Origin: Nostoc sp. CMAA1605
Lineage (GTDB): Bacteria > Cyanobacteriota > Cyanobacteriia > Cyanobacteriales > Nostocaceae
Direction of reading: 5' to 3'
DNA: 64,000 bases
Assembly (NCBI RefSeq): GCF_021596505.1
Contig: NZ_PJIZ01000011.1
Location: forward strand, 29,210 to 93,209
Each line of letters begins with the position of its first letter. Position 1 is the stretch's first letter. A model generated the notes under the pieces. It was not told the origin of the DNA and did no database searches. It saw only the letters and a program-made list of their open reading frames with translations. Position numbers and translations under genes: made by a program. Shown in pieces: positions 8,503 to 19,200 of the stretch.

Positions 8503-10818
8503 TTGAAAGGAATACGCCCCAGGTTTTTATCCTACACAGTGGCATTTTTGACTGTCAGTGTTGCTTTATTGCTGACGTTCATCTTCAAACAACTTTTAAC
8601 ACCAACTATTTTTTTACTATTTTTTGCCGCCGTAGCTATTAGTTCTTGGTACGGTGGACTTCAGTCAGGACTACTAACAACTTTATTATCTGCCTTTAGC
8701 ATCGATTTCTTTTTCCTCGACCCCAAATTTTCCCTATATGTCAACAATTTAGATAGCAAGTTACGTTTATCTTTATTTGTATTAGTTTCAACGCTAATTG
8801 GTTGGTTGAACTCCGAGCTAGGTACTTCTAAGCGGAGATTAGAATTTACTAATCAGCAGCTACAAGAAAGTGAAGCAAAATTTAGAAGGTTAGTAGACTC
8901 TAATATTATCGGGGTGATTGTTGCTGATCTGAATGGGCTAGTTCTAGAGGCTAATGATGCTTTCTTAAGGATAGTAGGCTATACACAAGAGGATTTACAC
9001 AAAAGCAGAGTTAATTGGCTACAAATTACACCGCCGGAATATTTGGCACAAAGCGATCGCGCGATCGCTACACTCAAAACTACAGGTGTATGTCACAATC
9101 TAGAAACTGAATACATCCGTAAAGATGGTAGTCGAGTATACGTAATAGTAGGCTTTGCCTTATTAGAACGCTCACACAATCAAGTAGTCGGATTTGTACT
9201 AGATATCAGCGAACGGATTTTAGCAAAACAAGCCCTCCAAGCCAGTGAAGCCAGACTCAGGAAACTCACAGAAAAAGTCAGGGTAATTCCTTGGGAAGTA
9301 GATATCGCCCAAAATAAATTTACCTATGTGGGGCCACAAAGCGAAGAAATTTTAGGCTACCCTCCAAAAGACTGGTACTCAGACAATTTTTGGGATGAAC
9401 ACATACACCCAGAAGATCAAAATTGGGTGATTAAACATTGCCATGAATCATCACTGTCTTTAGATAACTATGAATTTGAATATAGGATGTTAGCGGCTGA
9501 TGGCAGAGTTGTTTGGCTACATGACATCGTTAATGTTGTGCGTTCTGGCACAGAACCACGATTACTACATGGCTTTATGATTGACATTAGCGAACGCAAA
9601 CAAGCAGAACAAGAACGCCAACAACTTTTAGAACGGGAAAAAGCCGCACGCACCGCCGCCGAAGTCGCCAACCGCATCAAAGACGAATTTCTTGCTATCC
9701 TATCCCATGAGTTGCGTACACCACTGAATGCTGTCTTAGGCTGGGTACAACTGCTGAGAAGTCGTCAATTTGATCAAATTACAACCGAGCGCGCCTTAGA
9801 AACCATAGAACGCAACACCAGAGTTTTAACCCAAATAATTCAAGACATTTTAGATGTATCCCAGATTATTCGGGGTCAAATGCGCCTGACAATTCAGCCA
9901 TTAGACTTGACAAATATACTCAAGAATGAAATAGAAACTATTCAGCCTGCTGTCAATGCCAAAGAAATTTCCCTCCAGCACGAGTCAGAACCTAACATTG
10001 GCTCAGTTATGGGTGATATCAACCGCATACAGCAGATTATCTGGAATTTGCTCAGTAATGCTGTCAAATTTACTCCCAAAGGCGGTAAAGTCACAGTCAA
10101 ACTCAGGCGTGTAGATTCTTCAGTGGAAATTCAGGTAAGTGACACAGGCTCAGGTATCGCCCCCGAATTCCTACCCCACGTATTCGAGCGATTTCGACAA
10201 GCCGATAGCTCTACAACGCGATCGCACGGCGGATTAGGATTAGGACTAGCGATCGTTCGTCACCTTGTAGAATTGCATGGCGGTAAAGTCTACGCCACCA
10301 GCCCAGGACTTGAGCAAGGAGCTACTTTTGTGGTAAACCTACCCATGAAAGCCATTGTTGAACCAATAAACCACAACCAACCAGAATTAAATCCCACCGA
10401 AACGGAGAATTTTAATCACTTACCCATACTCAAAGGTTTACGCGTCCTAGTTGTTGATGATGAACCAGACGCACAAAAATTAATCAGCACAATTTTAGAA
10501 GACTATGGCGCGCAAGTAATGACAGTCTCTTCTGCCCCCGAAGCCCTACAAGCCTTACCGCAATTTTATCCAGAAATTCTCATTAGCGATATTGGAATGC
10601 CTCAAACAGACGGTTATACACTCATTCGTCAACTGCGATCGCTCCCACAATCACAAAGCAGCACAATTCCAGCGATCGCACTAACAGCATATGCTAGACC
10701 AGAAGACCGTACCAAAGCACTGTCAGCAGGTTTCCAACTACACCTCCCCAAACCAGTCAATCCCGATGAGTTGGCATCTGTGGTTGCTAATTTAGCAGGC
10801 AGAACTTTTGATTGTTAA
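8503..10818 (+). CDS. Hybrid sensor histidine kinase (DUF4118-like membrane part, 2 PAS, HK, REC)
   Basis: 771 aa. Residues about 1-100 hold four hydrophobic helices of the KdpD/DUF4118 type (YTVAFLTVSVALLLTFIF, TPTIFLLFFAAVAISSWYGG and so on). Then two PAS/PAC units (about 122-245 and 250-370), HisKA with His402 in LSHELRTPLNAVLGW, an HATPase with NLLSNAVKFTPKGG and a G-rich lid, and a C-terminal receiver with Asp696 in LISDIGMPQTDGY. The start is a TTG with a good Shine-Dalgarno (GGAG, 8491-8494); no ATG nearby fits. Signal unknown. No adjacent response regulator gene, so the internal receiver or a distant partner takes the phosphate. Confidence 0.93.
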   Translation: MKGIRPRFLSYTVAFLTVSVALLLTFIFKQLLTPTIFLLFFAAVAISSWYGGLQSGLLTTLLSAFSIDFFFLDPKFSLYVNNLDSKLRLSLFVLVSTLIGWLNSELGTSKRRLEFTNQQLQESEAKFRRLVDSNIIGVIVADLNGLVLEANDAFLRIVGYTQEDLHKSRVNWLQITPPEYLAQSDRAIATLKTTGVCHNLETEYIRKDGSRVYVIVGFALLERSHNQVVGFVLDISERILAKQALQASEARLRKLTEKVRVIPWEVDIAQNKFTYVGPQSEEILGYPPKDWYSDNFWDEHIHPEDQNWVIKHCHESSLSLDNYEFEYRMLAADGRVVWLHDIVNVVRSGTEPRLLHGFMIDISERKQAEQERQQLLEREKAARTAAEVANRIKDEFLAILSHELRTPLNAVLGWVQLLRSRQFDQITTERALETIERNTRVLTQIIQDILDVSQIIRGQMRLTIQPLDLTNILKNEIETIQPAVNAKEISLQHESEPNIGSVMGDINRIQQIIWNLLSNAVKFTPKGGKVTVKLRRVDSSVEIQVSDTGSGIAPEFLPHVFERFRQADSSTTRSHGGLGLGLAIVRHLVELHGGKVYATSPGLEQGATFVVNLPMKAIVEPINHNQPELNPTETENFNHLPILKGLRVLVVDDEPDAQKLISTILEDYGAQVMTVSSAPEALQALPQFYPEILISDIGMPQTDGYTLIRQLRSLPQSQSSTIPAIALTAYARPEDRTKALSAGFQLHLPKPVNPDELASVVANLAGRTFDC

Positions 10819-10990
10819 CTGGGGATTGGGGACTGGGGACTTGTACTGAGCTTGTCGAAGTATTGGGGATTGGGGATTGGGGAGACAAGGTAGACAAGGT
10901 AGATAAGGTAGGAGATGAGAAAAACTATTCCCTATTCCCTATTCCCTATTCCCTATTCCCTATTCCCTATTCCCTGTTCCCTGTCCTCTA
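10819..10990. repeat. Heptamer repeats (GGGGATT, CTATTCC types)
   Basis: Gap filled with short tandem units: GGGGATTGGGGAC near 10820-10882, GGTAGACAA units near 10889-10912, and seven or so TATTCCC units from about 10925 to 10982. Nothing coding; a small ORF over it (10915-11103) is only a translation of the repeats. Confidence 0.85.
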
Positions 10991-11632
10991 ATGACTACCC
11001 AATACATCTACCTACACGGTTTTGCTTCCAGTCCCAAATCAGTGAAAGCACAAGATATCAGCGATCGCTTTACTCAAATACAAATTCCCCTGACTATTCC
11101 TGATCTCAATGCTGGGGACTTCTCAGAGTTAACCATCTCACGCCAAATTAAACAGGTTGTTACCACTTTTACCAGTGACTCTGTACCCGTTACCCTCATT
11201 GGTTCTAGTTTAGGAGGCTTGACTGCTGCCCACATAGCACAGCAGTATTTGCAAGTAGAACGCCTAGTGCTGCTAGCACCAGCTTTCGGCTTTTTATCGC
11301 ATTGGTTAACCAAATTAGGCGAAGAAACCATACAGCGTTGGCAACAAGAAAAGTTTCTCATGGTTTATCACTATGGTGAAAAGCGATCGCTCCCTTTAAG
11401 CTACAATTTTGTAACAGATGCCACCCAATACTCCGAAACTCAATTGCAACGCCCCATTCCCACATTAATACTCCACGGCAAGCAAGATGAAGTCATTCCC
11501 ATCACCGCCAGCCAAGATTTTATACAATCCCGTCCCTGGGCGAAGCTGATAGAACTAGACAGCGATCACGCCCTTGGTAATGTTACAGAAGAAATTTGGC
11601 AAGCCATTCAGGAATTTTGTCAATTATTTTAG
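10991..11632 (+). CDS. YqiA/UPF0227-like alpha/beta-hydrolase (esterase)
   Basis: 213 aa. Starts MTTQYIYLHGFASSPKS with the oxyanion HGF loop, has the nucleophile elbow LIGSSLGGLTA (GxSxG), a later Asp in LILHGKQDEVIPI and His in LDSDHALGN, giving a complete Ser-Asp-His triad. Family members are short-chain esterases of unknown natural substrate. Cytoplasmic; no signal peptide. Flanked by repeat tracts on both sides, so probably a single-gene transcript. Confidence 0.85.
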   Translation: MTTQYIYLHGFASSPKSVKAQDISDRFTQIQIPLTIPDLNAGDFSELTISRQIKQVVTTFTSDSVPVTLIGSSLGGLTAAHIAQQYLQVERLVLLAPAFGFLSHWLTKLGEETIQRWQQEKFLMVYHYGEKRSLPLSYNFVTDATQYSETQLQRPIPTLILHGKQDEVIPITASQDFIQSRPWAKLIELDSDHALGNVTEEIWQAIQEFCQLF

Positions 11633-11781
11633 GGATTGGGGACTGGGATTAGGGGAGGCAGGGGAGGCAGGGGAGGCAGGGGAGGCAGGGGAGGCAGGGG
11701 AAGCAGGGGAAGAAAAACTAATGACTATTGACTATTGACTGTTGACTAATGACTAATGACTAATGACTATTAACTAAAACT
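11633..11781. repeat. GGGGAGGCA and TGACTAA tandem repeats
   Basis: Six or so copies of the nonamer GGGGAGGCA (about 11654-11710), then heptamers TGACTAT/TGACTAA (about 11720-11775). Non-coding spacer before hisC. Confidence 0.85.
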
Positions 11782-12921
11782 ATGCTTCCTTTTATTCGTT
11801 CAGATTTAACTCAACTCAACGCTTACAAACCTCACCCTGGTAGCGATACCGCCGCCGCAGTCCCAACTCAGTTAGATCGTTTAGATACAAACGAAAGCCC
11901 CTATGATTTACCCACTGAGTTAAAACAAAAACTAGCTTGGACTTATCAAGAAGTCATTGAAACCAATCGTTACCCAGATGGGGGACATCAAGCCCTAAAA
12001 AATGCGATCGCTGAATATGTTAATGAATCATCTGGTGCTACCCCATCTCTATTTACTGCTGACCATATTTCTGTAGGTAATGGTTCAGATGAACTGATAC
12101 GTTCTGTATTAATTGCTACTTGCTTGCGAGGAGAAGGTTCTATACTTGTGGCTAATCCCACCTTTTCCATGTATGGGATTATAGCTAAAACTTTAGGGAT
12201 AAATGTAGTAGAAGTTACTAGAAATCCTGCGAACTTTGAAATTGATTTAACCGCAGCCCAAGCTGCAATAGAACAAACTCAAAACCCTCCCATTCGCGTA
12301 GTTTTCGTTGTTCATCCCAATTCACCCACGGCTAACCCCTTAACCACCAATGAATTAACTTGGTTAAAAGGTTTGAGTGAAAACATTTTAGTCGTAATTG
12401 ATGAAGCGTATTTTGAATTTAGCCAAACGACTTTAGTTAATGAACTCGCACAACGTCCCAACTGGATAGTTTTACGCACCTTTTCTAAAGCCTTTCGCCT
12501 CGCAGCTATGCGTGTAGGCTATTGTATAGCTCATCCAGAAGCGATCGCCATTCTAGAAAAAGTCCGCCTACCCTACAATCTACCCAGTTTTACCCTAGCT
12601 GCGGCTCTCGTAGGCTTACAAAATCGGCAAATCTTGCTAGAGTCAATTCCCCAAACCCTCAATGAGCGTAGCAAACTAATTACAGCTTTATCTCAAAACC
12701 CAGCATTGCAAGTAATAGACAGTGCTGCCAACTTCATTTTCGTGCGTCTACAACCAGAAATTACCCAATCACAAAATATATCTTTAAAACATCTTCATCA
12801 AAACTTAAGAAACCAAGGTACTCTCATCCGAGAAATTAGCGGTGGACTAAGAATTACCATCGGTACCCCTGAAGAGAACGCCCGCACACTAAATCGTATT
12901 GGAGAGTATTTTAGTCAATAG
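11782..12921 (+). CDS. hisC: Histidinol-phosphate aminotransferase
   Basis: 379 aa, class I/II PLP aminotransferase that converts imidazole-acetol phosphate to histidinol phosphate in histidine synthesis. Visible motifs: [11 protein letters not shown] near the N-terminus, [35 protein letters not shown], and the PLP lysine in [17 protein letters not shown]. Length is normal. A paralogue for aromatic amino acids cannot be excluded. The last two residues and the stop (Ser-Gln-TAG, 12913-12921) are the first copies of the AGTCAAT repeat that follows. Confidence 0.9.
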   Translation: MLPFIRSDLTQLNAYKPHPGSDTAAAVPTQLDRLDTNESPYDLPTELKQKLAWTYQEVIETNRYPDGGHQALKNAIAEYVNESSGATPSLFTADHISVGNGSDELIRSVLIATCLRGEGSILVANPTFSMYGIIAKTLGINVVEVTRNPANFEIDLTAAQAAIEQTQNPPIRVVFVVHPNSPTANPLTTNELTWLKGLSENILVVIDEAYFEFSQTTLVNELAQRPNWIVLRTFSKAFRLAAMRVGYCIAHPEAIAILEKVRLPYNLPSFTLAAALVGLQNRQILLESIPQTLNERSKLITALSQNPALQVIDSAANFIFVRLQPEITQSQNISLKHLHQNLRNQGTLIREISGGLRITIGTPEENARTLNRIGEYFSQ

Positions 12922-13180
12922 TCAATAGTCAATAGTCAATAGTCAATAGTCAATAGTCAATAGTCATTACTCATTACTCATTACTCATTACTCATTACTC
13001 ATTACTTCAACCTTGTCTCCCAATGACCAATGCCCAATGCCCAATGCCCAATGCCCAATGCCCAATCCCCAATGCCCAATCCCCAATGCCCAATGCCCAA
13101 TGCCCAATGCCCAATCCCCAATCCCCAATCCCCAATCCCCAATCCCCAATCCCCAATCCCCAATCCCTATTCCCTATTCC
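12913..13180. repeat. Four successive heptamer repeat blocks
   Basis: AGTCAAT units (12913-12967), CATTACT units (12965-13003), CCAATGC units (13022-13112) and CCCCAAT units (13110-13165), then TATTCCC units. The left block encodes the end of hisC, and the right end encodes the last codons of the convergent gene. Small plus-strand ORFs across it (for example 13023-13214) are repeat translations. Confidence 0.9.
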
Positions 13181-13703
13181 CCCAACGCCTCACCATTCCC
13201 ACTGTTTGAGGTAAAACTCCTACCAACAAAGCGAAAACCTCATCTGGCAAATTAGCAACTGCGTCCTGGGGAAAATATTGCTCAAACTGATCTAAGATTT
13301 TCTGCACGCGCTGCTGAGGTAGTGTATGTTCAGTAATCTGCTTGATCAGTCTAATCCACTGCCGTCGAATGAGATAGGCTTTCTGCCGTTCTTCATAGGA
13401 TTCTGATGTGAGTAAAGACAAATTTCCTATAGGAATGACCATTTGGCAATCAGCATCATATTCACCTCCAACTGCTGCGCCTGGCCCGGCAAATTCAGCA
13501 TGATAGCGTTTAATCAGAATTAAACCATTCCGCCTACGACTGTTGACGATTAAAACTTGGCCACTTTGTAGTAACGTCAAAACATCCGAACTGTATGTTG
13601 GCTCGGTTCCATCTGGCATGACAAAACTGTCAAGGCAATTTTTGTCAGAGTAGTAAGTTGATACCATAGTAACCTGATAGCGGCGGTTTTTTTCGCTATC
13701 CAT
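13167..13703 (-). CDS. Conserved cyanobacterial protein of unknown function
   Basis: 178 aa; not recognised. Soluble, no signal peptide. A glycine-rich centre ([17 protein letters not shown]) is followed by a helical region ([36 protein letters not shown], given here in outline) and a conserved-looking end [21 protein letters not shown]. The last codons, reading Gly-Asn-Arg-Glu-stop, come from the TATTCCC heptamer repeat. Start ATG at 13703. It has a long, AT-rich upstream region that may carry regulation. Probably a real gene; role unknown. Confidence 0.7.
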   Translation of the reverse strand: MDSEKNRRYQVTMVSTYYSDKNCLDSFVMPDGTEPTYSSDVLTLLQSGQVLIVNSRRRNGLILIKRYHAEFAGPGAAVGGEYDADCQMVIPIGNLSLLTSESYEERQKAYLIRRQWIRLIKQITEHTLPQQRVQKILDQFEQYFPQDAVANLPDEVFALLVGVLPQTVGMVRRWGNRE

Positions 13704-14514
13704 TGCTTGCTCAAACTTTTGTATGGTGTAAATTTGGAAATTTGCTATGGGATTTTTTGTTGATATTCACTCTTTTGCTATTGATATTTCTTTAGTAAAA
13801 GAATTTTGAGTTTACTTTTAACTAAGATTTCAAGAAATAGAGGGGCTGACATGATTAAGTAATCACATTTTATGTGATCTAACTACATTTGTCTGCCAAT
13901 TAAACTCAAAATATTTAAAGTTTCCATGAAGTTAATATCTTTATTGCTAAGTTATTGTAAGGAAAATAAGCGAATTTAAACGTAATTTTACTGACATCAC
14001 AATTATAGTTTAAATGTTATCTTCTGATGTATTTAAAGCTGAAGTTGAGCTAACTTCCCTTTAACATATCAAGATCAAATCGACATATTTTTTATATAAA
14101 CCTTTCTTAAAGCTAGATCATAATCTGCTTATCAAAAGTCTTGCCGAAGTCGTACATCATCGAAAATACACAGCAAAATTAGCCCACCTCTAGTCCTAAT
14201 TGGTAATTACAGTCTCAGTCTATATGGCTTGAGATTCGGGGCTAACAAACGGCAATATACTATCGATATCAAGAACTACAGTAGTTGATATCTGGTTATT
14301 TTTCACCCATGTTTTTTATCCAAAACCATAAGGTAAGACTGCTCACTCATATGGAAAAATTGCGTATTTAAACTAAACTAGTGAGAATATAAATTATTTT
14401 TTGCCAGATGTTGCGAATTTTGAATAAACATAACCTAACCTTTAACTAAGTAGTTCTCACAAACTGACTAAAGCAAGAATTTTCCCTAAATAATTTACAT
14501 ACCATTACAAAATA
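13704..14514. other. 811-bp AT-rich intergenic region with a palindrome
   Basis: No ORF of note. The upstream regions of the gene at 13703 (minus) lie here. A perfect inverted repeat ATCACA-TTTTA-TGTGAT sits at 13862-13878 and could be an operator, since TGTGA half-sites resemble CRP-family targets, though the half-sites are in inverted order compared with the usual TGTGA-N6-TCACA. Confidence 0.45.
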
Positions 14515-15174
14515 TTAGGTTGAAGCGTCTAAGGGCAAATGTTTATGTAGTAAAATGTGCCGTGACTGTCGAAATAAGAATATATTCATATCGGATTCTA
14601 CTTTGTGTACCTTATATCCCAGCTTGAAATAAAGCTGCCTGGCTTGATAGTTATTTTCTAAAACGTGGAGATATAAATCCTCAAACCCCCATTCCTGTGA
14701 CACTTGTTCACAGCTAATGAGCAACTTGGAGGCGACACCGTGCCTGCGGTATTCTGGGTGAACAGCTAAGTTAGATACATAAAGGAACCTCCTATTATCC
14801 CTTGTCCAAATATCACTGACACGCACACCCATCTCTACAGTACCCACTAATTGTTGAATTCCATCAACACTGGTATTGACAGCAACTAAACAGATATGAT
14901 GTGGAGAAGATAAAAGTAGACGATGCTTAAGATCCTCATAAATACCTAAACGCAGCAAAGGAAATACCAATCCCCAAAAACCATTTTGGGAGTGAAAGCT
15001 TTCTGCAATAATTTGAGCCACAGCCTTTAAATCAGCAGAGTTAGCCGCACGAATTTGCAAGTGCTGAGAACTGCTTGGTGTTGGTGAAGTGACTTGTTGT
15101 TGGTGATATGGATCAAAAAACCAGTATGTCAAGGTAAGTTCACTGCTAATGTTTTTCAATGGCAATCTTTTCAA
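14515..15174 (-). CDS. GNAT N-acetyltransferase
   Basis: 219 aa. The core is a single GNAT domain: LQIRAANSADLKAVAQIIAESF at the start, and motif A YVSNLAVHPEYRRHGVASKLL with the Q/RxxGxG/A acetyl-CoA loop, then LYLHVLENNYQARQLYFKLGYK. The first 40 residues are an extension lacking a signal. Substrate unknown; ribosomal protein or small-molecule acetylation are both possible. It stands alone between two long intergenic regions. Confidence 0.85.
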   Translation of the reverse strand: MKRLPLKNISSELTLTYWFFDPYHQQQVTSPTPSSSQHLQIRAANSADLKAVAQIIAESFHSQNGFWGLVFPLLRLGIYEDLKHRLLLSSPHHICLVAVNTSVDGIQQLVGTVEMGVRVSDIWTRDNRRFLYVSNLAVHPEYRRHGVASKLLISCEQVSQEWGFEDLYLHVLENNYQARQLYFKLGYKVHKVESDMNIFLFRQSRHILLHKHLPLDAST

Positions 15175-16294
15175 ATATCCTAAAACACCGTCAGCAAGTC
15201 AGCTGAAATTATTTCAGGTTATTTGGTGTACGCTTGACAAACAAGCCAGCAGTAGAAGCTGACTTATCCGTGAGAGTCAATCAAGGGGTGTGGGGGTATA
15301 GGGGTATAGGGGTATAGGGGTATAAGGGAAACCCCATCAATAAAATTGAGAGGCTGGGTAAAAGGACACCGTATGTTGAAATACATCTTTCAGCGTACTC
15401 TATGTTGAAAAATAGAGGCTTGTATCCTTTTTTTCGGAGGCTCATCATCTCTTACACCCTTACACCCTTACACCCCAGGATAGTCAATGGGACTTGTAGA
15501 GTGGGCTAACGCCAGAATATAGTAGTCTATAACCCTAAGCGTAGCCGCTACGCCAAAAAATCAGATGAATAACCCTTACCAGAACACAATTTCAACATTC
15601 ATGAACATAGTTTGATTTATAGCCCTTACAGACTTGGCAAACTATGAAAAATTGCAAAGATAAAAAATTAACTCAGTAAGAATATAATAATTTAGCACAT
15701 TAATTATGGTTGCCAACATGATCAACACCATACCAATGAACTAGAGACTGGGGTTCTTGATGAATAAGTCACTTTCCCCGTATATGTTGCCACTAAGACC
15801 ACTTTCAGACTAAATTTCCTCAAAGCCATATAGACGCGATATATTAGTCTAACGATATACTTTTTGTTTCAACTAAGCTAGTAATTTTACTGATTGCCAA
15901 ATAATTGGTATAAATAAAATTTACTTGAAAGTGTTAGTGCAACTGTCACAACGGGAAAACTGAGAGTGTAGTTTAATCGAGTTTCTTAACCTGAGCGAGA
16001 TTACTGCATAGAGGATTTAGATGGTAAATACTGGAGGTGAGGCAATATTTGACCAGTCAATATAGAATCTGTAAAAAAATCACTAATAATGAAACTAACT
16101 GCACTGCTCCAATGTCGATGGCAGTTATTACCAGCCATTGAGATTGATGAATTATGAATAGTTCCATACTACGCAGTCTTGTAGCCACATCACCGTATTT
16201 GGTTACAATGTTCTGTCTACGACTGACTCATAAACATTCTTATCTGAATTAGATTGTCCTTTATCCCACTGCCGTTACAGCAGGAAAGCGGTGC
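15175..16294. other. 1.1-kb intergenic region before cyaC
   Basis: No coding sequence seen. It includes about four GGGGTATA octamers (15290-15325) and, in inverse sense, CTTACACC units (15450-15478), which together could pair as a long hairpin. The rest is AT-rich and non-repetitive and likely holds the cyaC promoter, which could not be located precisely. Confidence 0.5.
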
Positions 16295-19200
16295 ATGAAA
16301 TCCCAAGTAAACAGTAAGCCTAAAATTTTGGTTGTTGATGATGAACCAGACAACCTTGACTTGCTCTACCGCACCTTCTATCGCGAGTACAAGGTGCTAA
16401 GGGCAACATCTGGCCCTGCGGCACTGGATCTGCTGGCACAAGAGGGAGAGGTTGCAGTCATCATCTCTGATCAGCGTATGCCGATTATGAGTGGGACGGA
16501 ATTTTTAAGCCTCACGGCAACGCAATATCCAGATATTATTCGGATTATTCTAACTGGCTACACTGATGTCGAAGACTTAGTGGAAGCGATTAATGCTGGT
16601 AAAGTATTTAAATATGTTACAAAACCCTGGGAAGCAGAAGAACTCAAGGGTGTAGTTCGTCAAGCTTTAGATACTCACAATGTTCTCAAGGCGCGGACTC
16701 GTGAACTAACCCGCACCCTACGCCAAGAATCGCTGCTGAATACTATTACAAATACAATTCGCAGTGCTTTAGACTATCGGCAAATTTTACAAGCGATTGT
16801 TGATACAGTTGGGCAGATGTTGGAGGTGGATGTTTGTCTATTGCGTCCCTTCCAAGATGAACAATTAGTCGATGAAGGATTTATTTATCAAAAAGCGGCT
16901 TCAGCAGAGGTTAATCAAGAAGACAGCACAGCACCCATCAATCATCCCACCCCCGCTTCCGTACTAGCCCAGACGGTTTGGGAAACCCGCGAAGTACAAG
17001 TAATTAATGATGTCGAGGGAGATGAGAGAGTTTACGGGGGTACATCTGAACTACAAAATAGAGCAGAAGCCTTTGAGGAGGCACATATCTCCTCTAGCTT
17101 AGTTGTACCCCTTTTGTGGCAACAGCAATTGATGGCGGTGTTAGCATTACACCAGTGTCACCAAGGGCGAATTTGGGAAGCAGATGAGGTGCAATTGGTG
17201 TTGATGGTGGCGGATCAAGCTGCTTTAGCTTTATCACAAGCTTATGCTTATGAGCAAGTACGCGCCTTAGCCAAACGAGAAGCTTTAATTAATACAGTTA
17301 CTACAGCGATTCGCTCTAGTCTCAACCCCCAAGATATTTTTGCTGCGATTACGCAGCAATTAGGACAGGCTTTGCAAGTAGACGGCTGTGTTTTATCTTT
17401 GTGGGCAGAAGAAGATGAGTATGTGCAGTATGTGGGGTTGTATGATAGCTCCCGTCCTCTAGAGAATCATTCCCTGGCTGTCTCTGATAAAGAATATAGT
17501 GGCAATTATCAATTAAATATACCTGGCTTGGCGGAATCGCAAGTACCAATTCGGGACAATCCGATTTTGCAAGAAATCATCAAGACACATGAGCCTGTGG
17601 TAATTGATGACTTGAATAATTATGGCTCAAAAATTCAAGGCTTTGATTTACCAGGAAAACAGCCAGCCCGATCGCTGATGGTAGTACCTTTAGTAGCTGA
17701 TGATAAATGTATCGGTAGTATTACCTTAAGAGAAGGGAGCAAAGCGAGACGCTGGTTATCATCGGATATTGAGTTAGCCAAAACTGTAGCTGATCAAGCG
17801 GCGATCGCAGTACAGCAGTCACGCCTCTATCAAAAAACCCGTGAGCAAGCAGAACGTCTATTACAGCTAGATAAACAAAAAACCGAGTTTTTCCAGAATA
17901 TTTCCCACGAATTCCGTACACCCATTACCTTAATTCAAGGGCCGTTAGAGTCAGCAGTCAGCACCGGGGAGGGGTTATCCTATGACCAAAGTGCGATCGC
18001 TTTACGAAACTCTCGACGGTTACTCAGATTAGTTAACCAGTTACTAGACTTACAACGCTTAGACGCTGGGAGGATGCAGCCGAGTTTTCGTCCTAGCGAC
18101 TTAGTGGAGTTTGTCAGTCAAATTGTGGAGTCATTTCGTCCCTACTGTGAGAAAAAATCCCTACAGCTAGCGACTGACTTTAGTGAATGTCCCACCGTTT
18201 ATTTAGACATGGAAAAATTTGACAAGGTAGTTTACAACCTACTGTCAAATGCCATGAAATTTACTCCTGAAGGCGGGACAATCAAAGTTACCCTCAAAAA
18301 TGTTGGCAATCGTTGCTTATTACAGGTACAGGATACAGGCATTGGCATCGCGCAAGAGCAGATTCCCCACTTATTTGAGCGATTCCGTCAAGCTGAAGGT
18401 TCAGAAAATCGCTCTTATGAAGGTAGTGGACTGGGTTTAGCCTTAGTTAAAGAATTAGTAGAATTACACGGTGGTGCAGTTACAGTTGAGTCAGTGTATG
18501 GTCAAGGTACCACCTTTAGCCTCTTGTTGGTAGCTGGTAACGCTCATTTACCCCAACAGCAAGTATCAGAAACCCGTGTAGAAGTGAATACCAGTCGAGC
18601 TAGTGTAGAGTTAGCCGATTTAGAACTGGTAGAACTCAACACAGATACAACGTTAGACTTAGATTTATCTATACCTGTAGAAGCGCAACCTACTCCAAGA
18701 GAACACACACCAGGAACAGCAAGCGATCGCTCCCAATACTCTATTCTTGTAGTAGACGACAACGCGGATCTGCGAACCTACGTGTCTGATATCCTGCGGC
18801 GTAGTGGCTATCAAGTTCAAACAGCGCGCAACGGTTATGAAGGCTTTGGTAAAGCTCAAGCAATTCATCCTAACTTAATTGTCACCGACTTAATGATGCC
18901 AATGGTGACGGGATTAGAAATGATTCGGATGATTCGCAGTGAGGAAAAACTGAAAGGCACACCTATTATCTTACTGACAGCCAAAGTTGACGAAGAAACC
19001 CGCATCGAAGGGACAGAATATGGAGCTGATGCTTATTTAGCAAAACCATTCAATGATCGGGAACTTCTAGCGGAGGTTCGCAATCTTCTAGCCTTGAAAG
19101 AAAACGAGAGACGGGTTTTGGAGTTAAACACTTATTTGACAGAATCTGTACTCAAACGATTTTTACCGCCTACTTTGGTTTCCAAAGCAGCGGCGGGTGC

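Noticed and set aside
13013..13255. Two plus-strand ORFs rich in Pro, Asn, Gln and Ile
   Set aside because: Made wholly of CCAATGC and CCCCAAT heptamers; repeat artefact.
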